Positions 1-5,662 of a stretch of DNA of 10,290 nt are shown piece by piece; within the stretch, counting starts at the first letter, position 1; each line of letters begins with the position of its first letter. The DNA lies in the NCBI GenBank assembly GCA_003242645.1, contig QGVC01000106.1, positions 1 to 10,290 on the forward strand, read 5' to 3'. The stretch is from Pseudomonadota bacterium (lineage in GTDB: Bacteria > Pseudomonadota > Alphaproteobacteria > Rhizobiales > Hyphomicrobiaceae). The notes under the pieces were generated by a model. It ran no database searches. It saw only the letters and a list, made by a program, of their open reading frames with translations, and was not told the origin of the DNA. Position numbers and translations under genes: made by a program.

Positions 1-165
1 CGTCAGGAACACGAACCCGTAGCCGATGAACTGGTTGGGTACGCCAAGCTGCTCGAGAATCGCGAGAAAGATGACGAAGGCGAAGAAGCCGCCTGTATAC
101 AGGCCGTAAATCTTGCCGAGATTGGAGACGAAATCCCCTTTCGCGGCCTGAGCTTGATCAGCCAT
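1..165 (-). CDS. Sodium/solute symporter large subunit (VC_2705-type), N-terminal fragment
   Basis: This is the 5' end of a gene that leaves the window at position 1; 55 codons are visible, starting MADQAQAAKGDFVSNLGK. The start is supported by a strong GGAGG ribosome site a few bases upstream (about 172-178) and by a gap of only 13 bp from the preceding small-subunit gene. After about 20 polar residues, a hydrophobic stretch (about residues 22-38) begins the first membrane helix, and a second hydrophobic segment starts near residue 48. The identification rests mainly on the upstream DUF4212 gene, because that small protein is characteristically encoded just before a sodium:solute symporter (SSS family, acetate-permease-like) of the VC_2705 subfamily. 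The N-terminal pattern NLGKIYGLYTGGF also fits my memory of that family. It should be an inner-membrane Na+-coupled carboxylate or related solute carrier; the substrate cannot be told from this fragment. Confidence 0.75.
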   Translation of the reverse strand, partial: MADQAQAAKGDFVSNLGKIYGLYTGGFFAFVIFLAILEQLGVPNQFIGYGFVFLT

Positions 166-178
166 GGTCGCGCCCTCC

Positions 179-433
179 TCACTCGTCCTCGGCCACGCCT
201 TCCTCGCGATCGATCCTGTCTTGCGCAGCAGCGAAGACGAAGAGCATCACGACGAAAGCGATGAGCGATCCCTGGGCGGCCATGTAGAAGCCCAGCGGGA
301 AGCCTAGAAACTGGATTTCATTCAGCTGGTATACGAAGAAGTGGATGACGAAGCTGAAGAAAACCCAGATCGCAAACATGGTCCACATGAGGGTACTGGT
401 TCGTCGCCAGTACCTGTCTTCGCCCTGTTCCAT
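179..433 (-). CDS. DUF4212 small subunit of sodium/solute symporter
   Basis: An 84-residue membrane protein of the DUF4212 family, the small partner of VC_2705-type sodium/solute symporters. The N-terminus carries the typical charged YWRR motif (residues 8-11). Two predicted membrane helices follow, at about residues 15-35 and 45-69, separated by a short loop with the family-like FGFPLGF pattern (here LGFPLGFY, residues 43-50). The tail is short and acidic (ending AEDE). Length and hairpin topology are normal for the family. The ATG at 431-433 is preceded by GGGAGAG at a good distance. The large symporter subunit follows 13 bp downstream with its own ribosome site, so the two should be co-transcribed. 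The role of the small subunit, stability or gating of the carrier, is not well established. Recognition comes from motif and context, not a search. Confidence 0.85.
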   Translation of the reverse strand: MEQGEDRYWRRTSTLMWTMFAIWVFFSFVIHFFVYQLNEIQFLGFPLGFYMAAQGSLIAFVVMLFVFAAAQDRIDREEGVAEDE

Positions 434-494
434 TAGTCGTCTCTCCCATGAATACTTTCATCCGCATGCGGCTGTGTGTTTTGGGAAGACCCGA

Positions 495-515
495 CTGACC
501 CCTGACCCGGGTCAG
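495..515. repeat. CTGACCC triple repeat containing a 14-bp perfect palindrome
   Basis: The heptamer CTGACCC occurs twice in tandem (495-501, 502-508), followed at once by its inverse GGGTCAG (509-515). The last two units form the perfect palindrome CTGACCCGGGTCAG. It lies about 62 bp upstream of the DUF4212 start codon, in the gap between the NusG-like gene and the symporter operon. Perfect symmetry plus an added half-site is what a dimeric regulator operator looks like, but no regulator can be named and the role is inferred. Confidence 0.5.
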
Positions 516-591
516 AATCGTTCCCGAGTGGGCGACGTTACGGAGAGATCTGCGGAGCCGGAACCCTGACTTTTGGCTGATTTGCTACGGG

Positions 592-615
592 ATATTATTT
601 TGCAATGCAGCAAAA
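592..615 (-). promoter_or_regulatory. AT-rich candidate promoter/operator for the symporter operon
   Basis: In an otherwise GC-rich gap, this stretch has a minus-strand TAATAT hexamer (597-592) that resembles a sigma-70 -10 box. It abuts an inverted repeat, TTTTGC (598-603) and GCAAAA (610-615), around a 6-bp spacer. The corresponding -35 position (about 615-620, GGTCTT on the minus strand) is poor, so a promoter here would be weak or activator-dependent. It would give a leader of about 150 nt containing the CTGACCC palindrome. Confidence 0.3.
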
Positions 616-642
616 AGACCCCGTTACCGAGGCGCGTTTCGG

Positions 643-657
643 CCGCAAATCTTGCGG
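643..657. terminator. Small hairpin downstream of the NusG-like gene
   Basis: CCGCAA and TTGCGG form a perfect 6-bp stem around a 3-nt loop, beginning 30 bp past the stop codon of the NusG-like gene on the minus strand. There is no immediate T-run. An outer CCCCG (619-623) can pair with CGGGG (655-659), and the minus strand then reads TCTTTTT (618-612). The combined structure could be a weak intrinsic terminator separating the NusG-like gene from the symporter operon. The evidence is structural only. Confidence 0.3.
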
Positions 658-686
658 GGCAATAGTGAATTAAGGCGCAACCCCAA

Positions 687-1244
687 TTACCAAGTCGCGA
701 TATCGCGCGCTGCAATTTGGACCCTAACCCTTTGGTTCAAAAGATCCATTAGCACCGTCAGGCGATCCCTCTCATTCATGCTGATGATGGTGGCCACGAG
801 GCCTTCGAACGGTCCTCCGGCAATCCGGATTTGCTGACCCGGACGATAAGGCTCCGCAGGCTTGACGATTGCTCCGTCCACCTCACGCGCCTTGATACTC
901 TCTATGAAAGCGTTGTCGACAAAACCCAGTTGGTCACCGAAGCGCACAAGAGAGCGCACACCGAAGGTCGACTCGATCGGACGCCAGCGCTGGGATTCGG
1001 GATCGATCCTGACAAACAGATAGCAGGGGAACAGGGGGCGCAGCACATCGCTCGTCCGCCGGGCGTGGCGCACGCGGCGCCGGATCATCGGGCAATAGGA
1101 CTCGAAGCCCTGCCGTACCAGGTTTTCAATAGCGATGTGCTCTCGATGAGGATGGGTGTGGACCGCTACCCATCGCGCCGGCTTGGCATGTCTGTCGATC
1201 GATTGTCTCGGTACGCCTGACACGCTTCGTCTCGCTTCCTGCAC
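687..1244 (-). CDS. NusG/RfaH-family transcription elongation (antitermination) paralogue
   Basis: A 185-residue protein with NusG architecture. The NGN domain begins near residue 23 (RWVAVHTHPHREHIAIENL) and continues through the family-typical LFPCYLFVRID, which corresponds to the FPGYVFV-like strand of NusG and RfaH. A KOW-type domain follows at about 133-165, starting YRPGQQIRIAGGPFEGL. NusG-like proteins bind RNA polymerase and reduce pausing; the KOW domain contacts ribosome or Rho. The divergent NGN and the absence of the usual secE-nusG-rplK neighbours mark this as a specialised paralogue (RfaH/UpxY/LoaP-like) rather than housekeeping NusG. Such proteins normally sit at the head of long surface-polysaccharide or secondary-metabolite operons, and none is visible here. 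The start is GTG at 1244 with a poor ribosome site; an in-frame GTG at 1223 is an alternative and would leave the NGN domain intact. Confidence 0.85.
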   Translation of the reverse strand: MQEARRSVSGVPRQSIDRHAKPARWVAVHTHPHREHIAIENLVRQGFESYCPMIRRRVRHARRTSDVLRPLFPCYLFVRIDPESQRWRPIESTFGVRSLVRFGDQLGFVDNAFIESIKAREVDGAIVKPAEPYRPGQQIRIAGGPFEGLVATIISMNERDRLTVLMDLLNQRVRVQIAARDIATW

Positions 1245-1374
1245 GACGATCCAAATAACGCAGACAAGGGAAGCTGCTGGGCAGTGTGCGGGCGAAACTT
1301 AAGCCGAGCGGACATTCGCGTCCATGCAGATCACACCCTCAAGTTGTAGCCTGGGGACAAGTTTCCGCTCATGC

Positions 1375-1391
1375 TGGACGGAAGCCGTCCA
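1375..1391. repeat. Perfect 7-bp hairpin in the divergent intergenic region
   Basis: TGGACGG and CCGTCCA form a perfect stem with a 3-nt AAG loop. Its right arm can instead pair with the following GGAC (1394-1397) across AAT, giving two mutually exclusive small dyads. The site is about 41 bp upstream of the candidate stress-promoter -35, so it would more likely act as a DNA operator than as an RNA structure. This is seen directly; the function is unknown. Confidence 0.35.
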
Positions 1392-1431
1392 ATGGACCGG
1401 CTGGCACGGTTCAGCTTGAATTTGCCTCTTC

Positions 1432-1456
1432 GGAACCTCGCCGATTGTACCCGGTT
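1432..1456 (+). promoter_or_regulatory. Candidate EcfG (general stress response) promoter
   Basis: GGAAC (1432-1436) is followed by exactly 16 bases and then GGTT (1453-1456). The EcfG consensus in alphaproteobacteria is GGAAC-N16/17-CGTT, so only one core base differs. Transcription would start near 1462. That leaves only about 10 nt before the in-frame ATG at 1472 but about 58 nt before the ATG at 1520, which supports the latter as the real start. Trehalose synthesis genes are well-known members of the EcfG regulon, so the location before a trehalose-phosphate phosphatase makes biological sense. A second CGGTTCAG element at 1407-1414 repeats the -10 region of this site. Confidence 0.5.
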
Positions 1457-1519
1457 CAGTTTAGTCCCAGGATGAGCTCACCAGCACGGAACGAGCGGAC
1501 TTGGAGCAATGGCATCCCC

Positions 1520-3088
1520 ATGGGGAAACCGGCCATCATCGACCTCGAGGCGTTCGATGCCGCCGTCTTCGACCTCGATGGCGTCATAACGCACACGGCG
1601 AGCCTCCACGCAGCGGCGTGGAAGGAGCTGTTCGACGATTACCTTCAGAAACGTGCCACGCGAACCGGTGAGCCTTTCGAGCCGTTCGACCTGAACAAGG
1701 ACTATCTTCAGTACGTCGACGGAAAGCCGCGCTACGAAGGTATTCGCAGTTTTCTGGAATCGAGAAACATTGTTCTCGACTTCGGCAATCCGGACGACCC
1801 GCCAGACCGCGAGACGATCTGTGGGCTCGGAAACCGCAAGAATGAGCTCTTCAACGCGCGCTTGGCTCGCGAAGGCGTGGAGGTATTCGAAAGCTCCGTG
1901 CGCTTCGTCCGAGAGTTGCGCGAGAACGGCATAAGAATTGGGCTCGTTTCATCCAGCAAGAACACCAGAACTATCCTGGAGAGAGCGGGTCTGGAGGAGT
2001 TATTCGACGTCCGTGTCGACGGCCTCGATGCCGAGCGCCTGTCGCTGAAGGGCAAGCCCCATCCGGATATTTTTCTTGAAGCGGCTCGCCTCCTGGAGGT
2101 CACGCCAGCCCGCGCCTTCGGCGTGGAGGATGCGATCTCGGGAGTACAGGCGTTGAGGTCGGCCGGCTACGGCCTGGTGATCGCGGTCGATCGAGGCGAC
2201 CAAGCCGAAGCGCTGCGAGCGCACGGCGCGGCCATCGTGGTCCGCGATCTGGCAGAGTTGCAGATCGAAGTCCCACGCGCCTCGGTACAGCTTCCAAATG
2301 CGCTGGAAGAATTCGAGGAACTGACACGCCAGCTCGAGAGCCGCCGGCTGGCGATCTTCCTCGACTACGACGGCACGCTGACCCCGATCGTCAGCAAGCC
2401 AGAGCTCGCGACCCTCAGCGATGACATGAGGCAAGTATTGAAGGACATCGCCGGCGTCTGCACCGTCGCCATCGTCAGCGGGCGCGATCGGACAGTCGTC
2501 GAGCGTTTCGTCGGATTAGATGAGCTTATCTACGCTGGCAGTCACGGCTTCGACATCGCGGGACCGAATGGCCTTCGCAAGGAGCATGAGCGGGCCAGGG
2601 AATATTTGCCCGCGCTCGATGAAGCTCAAAGCCGCCTGGAGGCAGCGCTGGCTCGCATTCCTGGAGTCTTGATCGAGCGCAAGCGCTTTGCAATCGCCGT
2701 ACATTATCGTCTCGTTTCACCTGATCACCTGGGAACCGTAGAGCAGGCCGTCGAGGCTGCGATCAGCGAGGTGCGACCAGAGCTTCGCAAAGCCGGCGGG
2801 AAAAAGGTTTTCAGCATCAGGCCAAAGCTCGACTGGGACAAAGGCCGGGCCGTGCTATGGCTTTTGAGCAAGCTCGATCTCGATCGGCCAGATGCTTTGC
2901 CCGTTTATATCGGTGATGACGAAACCGACGAAGATGCATTCACGGCACTGCGCGACCATGGCGGCATCGGAATCTTGGTTTCCCGCGCGCCCCGGCCTAC
3001 CGCCGCGCGATACGTTCTGCAAAGCCCCGCCGAAGTTGGAGAATTTCTCCGGAAGCTGACCCTGTGGCTGAAATCGGCAGAAGGATGA
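1520..3088 (+). CDS. otsB: Fusion: beta-phosphoglucomutase-like HAD domain + trehalose-6-phosphate phosphatase
   Basis: A 522-residue two-enzyme protein. Residues 12-245 are a HAD hydrolase of the beta-phosphoglucomutase type: nucleophile and acid/base Asp18 and Asp20 in FDLDGV; His30 and AAWK, aligning with the substrate-site HxxAWK of Lactococcus beta-PGM; the serine motif VSSSK (144-147); Lys179 in KPHPD; and Glu203/Asp204 in VEDAISG. Residues 268-520 are a complete OtsB phosphatase: Asp282/Asp284 in LDYDGTLTPI, Ser320 in VSGRD, YAGSHGFDI, GGKKVFSIRP with DWDKG, and Asp466/467/470 in GDDETDEDAF. OtsB removes phosphate from trehalose-6-phosphate; beta-PGM converts beta-glucose-1-phosphate to glucose-6-phosphate. 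Longer in-frame starts exist (ATG at 1472; the frame is open to 1286), but the ATG at 1520 begins just before the HAD fold, has GGAG upstream and fits the promoter position. The stop overlaps the next start (ATGA), implying translational coupling. The enzymes are cytosolic. The N-domain activity (mutase or phosphatase) is inferred. Confidence 0.9.
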   Translation: MGKPAIIDLEAFDAAVFDLDGVITHTASLHAAAWKELFDDYLQKRATRTGEPFEPFDLNKDYLQYVDGKPRYEGIRSFLESRNIVLDFGNPDDPPDRETICGLGNRKNELFNARLAREGVEVFESSVRFVRELRENGIRIGLVSSSKNTRTILERAGLEELFDVRVDGLDAERLSLKGKPHPDIFLEAARLLEVTPARAFGVEDAISGVQALRSAGYGLVIAVDRGDQAEALRAHGAAIVVRDLAELQIEVPRASVQLPNALEEFEELTRQLESRRLAIFLDYDGTLTPIVSKPELATLSDDMRQVLKDIAGVCTVAIVSGRDRTVVERFVGLDELIYAGSHGFDIAGPNGLRKEHERAREYLPALDEAQSRLEAALARIPGVLIERKRFAIAVHYRLVSPDHLGTVEQAVEAAISEVRPELRKAGGKKVFSIRPKLDWDKGRAVLWLLSKLDLDRPDALPVYIGDDETDEDAFTALRDHGGIGILVSRAPRPTAARYVLQSPAEVGEFLRKLTLWLKSAEG

Positions 3089-5538
3089 ACGATTGGACAC
3101 TGTCCTACGACCGTTTCGAGCCCGAGCAAGAGGGCCTTCGCGAAGCGCTCTGTACGTTGGGCAACGGGAAATTCGCGACGCGAGGTGCAGCGGAAGAGTC
3201 GGAGGCAGACGACATCCATTATCCCGGGACGTATATGGCCGGCGGCTATAACCGCCTCAAGACCGAAATTGCAGGCCGGACGATCGAGAATGAAGATCTC
3301 GTCAATTTCCCGAATTGGCTGCACCTCACATTCCGGCCCGCTGGCGGTGACTGGCTAAATCTCCTGGGCTCAAAAATCCTGGATTACCGGCAGGAGCTCG
3401 ACCTACGCCAGGGCGTGCTCAGGCGGACGTTTCGGGTGAGTGATCGCCAGGGGCGAGAGACGAGCCTCACGTGCCGCCGCATCGTCCATATGGGCACACC
3501 ACATTTCGGCGCGATCGAATGGGTGCTGCGTCCGGAAAACTGGTCAGGTGGGATTGAGATCCGCTCAGGTCTCGATGGGCGCGTCGTAAACGCCAACGTC
3601 GCACGGTATCGGCAGCTCGCCAACACGCACCTCGTTGCTCTCACGGCAGAGCAGTTCGACAGCGACAGCATCATGCTGGTCGTGGAGACCAATCAATCGC
3701 ACATCCGTGTTGCGGAGGCAGCTCGCACACGCGTGTATCGCAGCGATCATCCTATTGAGATCGAGCGTAAGCTCTTGGAGGAAGATGATCGGTACATCGC
3801 TCAAGAGCTGGCCTTTCAAATCGATCAGGGCGAGGAGATCAAAGTCGAAAAAATCGTCGCCTTCTTCACCTCCCGTGACAACGCCATCTCGGAGCCAGCA
3901 ATAGCAGCTGCCGAGGCGATCGCACGTGCACCCCGCTTTCGCGATCTGTTGCAAACCCATGTTCTGTCTTGGTCCCACCTGTGGAATCGCTGCGATCTCG
4001 CCCTCGAAGGCGACGTCCACACGCAGATGGTCCTGCGCCTGCACATCTTCCACCTGCTGCAGACCGTCTCGCCGCACAGCGTCGACCGCGACGTCGGCGT
4101 GCCTGCCCGTGGTCTGCATGGCGAGGCCTATCGCGGACACATTTTCTGGGATGAGCTCTTCATTTTTCCATTCTTGAATTTCCGGCTTCCTGAAATTACG
4201 CGCGCGCTTTTGCTTTATCGCTTTCGCAGACTTCCCGAAGCGAGGCACATGGCGAAGGAGGCGGGTTTCCGAGGCGCCATGTATCCCTGGCAAAGCGGCA
4301 GCAGCGGCCGGGAGGAAACGCAAGTCATGCACCTCAATCCGAAATCCGGACGCTGGATTCCTGACAACACGCATTTGCAATGGCATGTCAATTCGGCCAT
4401 CGCCCATAACATTTGGCGTTACTACGAAACGACCGCGGACCGGGAGTTCATGTCAGTCTACGGCTCGATCATGCTGCTGGAGATCGCGCGCTTCTGGGCC
4501 AGCACTGCAAAATGGAATCCCGACCGCGGCCGTTACGAAATCCGCGGCACCATGGGACCGGACGAGTTCCACGATCGCTATCCGTGGTCCGACAAGCCGG
4601 GCATCGACAACAACGCCTACACCAACGTCATGGCCTCGTGGGTGTTGCGGCGAGCCCGCGATGTGCTGGACGTCGTCGGAGAGGAGCGTGCAAGCGAAAT
4701 TCGTGAGCTGATTGGCTTGACCAACGAGGAGCTTCAGTCGTGGGACGACATCAGCCGCAAGCTGTTCGTGCCCTTCCATGATGGCATCATCAGCCAGTTC
4801 GAAGGATACGAGCGGTTGGAAGAGTTTGACTGGGAGGGCTACCGCAAGAAATACGGCGACATTCATCGCCTGGACCGAATCCTCGAGGCCGAGGGAGACA
4901 CGGTTAACCGCTACAAAGCATCAAAGCAGGCGGACGCTTTGATGCTGTTCTATCTCTTCTCCTCCGAGGAGCTTCGCGACCTCTTCACCCATCTAGGCTA
5001 CCCCTTCGAAAGTGAGAGCATTCCCCCGACGATCAACTACTACCTGCAGCGGACCTCAGACGGCTCCACGCTCAGCCGGGTAGTGCATTCGTGGGTTTTG
5101 GCGCGGACGGATCGTGCGAAAGCCTGGGCACTGCTGAAGCGTGCGCTCGAAAGTGACATCGCAGATATCCAGGGCGGCACGACGCAGGAGGGCATTCACC
5201 TTGGCGCAATGGCCGGAACGGTCGACATCGTGCAGCGCGGGCAAATAGGTCTTGAGATCCGCGGCGACCTCTTCCGCGTAAACCCGTGCCTCGCAGAAGA
5301 TCTGAAGGGATTGCGCTTGAGGCTGCGATATCGCGGGGAGTGGCTGGATATGGAAATTCAGGAAGGCCGCATGACGCTGACGATACCCGAACGCTGGTCG
5401 GGCGCGGATCACATCGTAGTTCGGAATGAGCGCTTCCCCGTTAAGCCGGGAACGCGCCTCGAGCTTCGCTGTTCCCGAGAGAGTGGCGGGCTCCGGCCCA
5501 TCTCCGGACAAGGAGAGCCGGGAAGCACCCCCAGCTGA
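3085..5538 (+). CDS. Glycoside hydrolase family 65 disaccharide phosphorylase
   Basis: An 817-residue GH65 protein with the usual order: N-terminal beta-sandwich (about 1-270, with LGNGKFATRGAAEE near 25-40), an (alpha/alpha)6 barrel and a small C-terminal beta domain (about 720-800). The general-acid glutamate is Glu494 in MGPDEFHDR, aligning with Glu487 of Lactobacillus brevis maltose phosphorylase. Further signatures are FWDELFIFPF, GAMYPWQSG, DNNAYTN, KQAD (Lys614-Gln615) and GTTQEGIHLGAMAGT (His705), the last in the loop region where family phosphorylases hold phosphate. GH65 enzymes cleave alpha-glucobioses (trehalose, maltose, kojibiose, nigerose) with inversion, giving beta-glucose-1-phosphate. 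The ATG at 3085 overlaps the upstream stop (ATGA) and is preceded by AAGG; an in-frame ATG at 3064 lies inside the previous gene. Trehalose is the likely substrate because of the fused OtsB upstream, but this is inference. FWDEL replaces the FWDTE I expect in characterised phosphorylases, so specificity may differ. The last 25 residues are a disordered Gly/Ser/Pro/Arg tail. Confidence 0.9.
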   Translation: MNDWTLSYDRFEPEQEGLREALCTLGNGKFATRGAAEESEADDIHYPGTYMAGGYNRLKTEIAGRTIENEDLVNFPNWLHLTFRPAGGDWLNLLGSKILDYRQELDLRQGVLRRTFRVSDRQGRETSLTCRRIVHMGTPHFGAIEWVLRPENWSGGIEIRSGLDGRVVNANVARYRQLANTHLVALTAEQFDSDSIMLVVETNQSHIRVAEAARTRVYRSDHPIEIERKLLEEDDRYIAQELAFQIDQGEEIKVEKIVAFFTSRDNAISEPAIAAAEAIARAPRFRDLLQTHVLSWSHLWNRCDLALEGDVHTQMVLRLHIFHLLQTVSPHSVDRDVGVPARGLHGEAYRGHIFWDELFIFPFLNFRLPEITRALLLYRFRRLPEARHMAKEAGFRGAMYPWQSGSSGREETQVMHLNPKSGRWIPDNTHLQWHVNSAIAHNIWRYYETTADREFMSVYGSIMLLEIARFWASTAKWNPDRGRYEIRGTMGPDEFHDRYPWSDKPGIDNNAYTNVMASWVLRRARDVLDVVGEERASEIRELIGLTNEELQSWDDISRKLFVPFHDGIISQFEGYERLEEFDWEGYRKKYGDIHRLDRILEAEGDTVNRYKASKQADALMLFYLFSSEELRDLFTHLGYPFESESIPPTINYYLQRTSDGSTLSRVVHSWVLARTDRAKAWALLKRALESDIADIQGGTTQEGIHLGAMAGTVDIVQRGQIGLEIRGDLFRVNPCLAEDLKGLRLRLRYRGEWLDMEIQEGRMTLTIPERWSGADHIVVRNERFPVKPGTRLELRCSRESGGLRPISGQGEPGSTPS

Positions 5539-5595
5539 AGGACCGACGCTCAGGGGGCGCGTCAACTCACCGGAATGGGGGCACGGGCCAGGGCT

Positions 5596-5645
5596 GATCG
5601 GCGTCAATGTGAGTGCGCCGACCGATCGTCATAGTCGTGTCGGTC
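5596..5645 (+). promoter_or_regulatory. Overlapping dyads in the ppsA leader
   Basis: The 124-bp gap before ppsA has no gene. GATCGGCG (5596-5603) can pair with CGCCG (5616-5620) and, across a two-base bulge, GATC. The second dyad, GACCGA (5620-5625) with TCGGTC (5640-5645), shares sequence with the right arm of the first, so the two cannot form together. It ends about 17 bp before the ppsA start. It could be an operator or a leader RNA switch; there is no T-run and no recognised family. Confidence 0.25.
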
Positions 5646-5662
5646 AGAAAAGGCGTTCAGAG

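Noticed and set aside
696..707. 12-bp perfect palindrome CGCGATATCGCG
   Set aside because: It lies in the last codons of the NusG-like gene (RDIA) and alternating CG/AT palindromes are common in GC-rich coding DNA; no supporting context.
1286..1519. N-terminal extension of the HAD-OtsB protein by 78 residues
   Set aside because: The extension has no domain, reads like translated intergenic DNA and contains the candidate promoter; the ATG at 1520 sits just before the HAD fold.
3565..4407. A 280-codon minus-strand frame inside the GH65 gene
   Set aside because: No family motifs; opposite an intact GH65 barrel with conserved catalytic residues, so it is a codon-bias shadow.
5426..5662. N-terminal extension of PpsA overlapping the GH65 gene end
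   Set aside because: The first 79 residues are low-complexity and unlike PpsA, while the ATG at 5663 matches the E. coli start and has a ribosome site.
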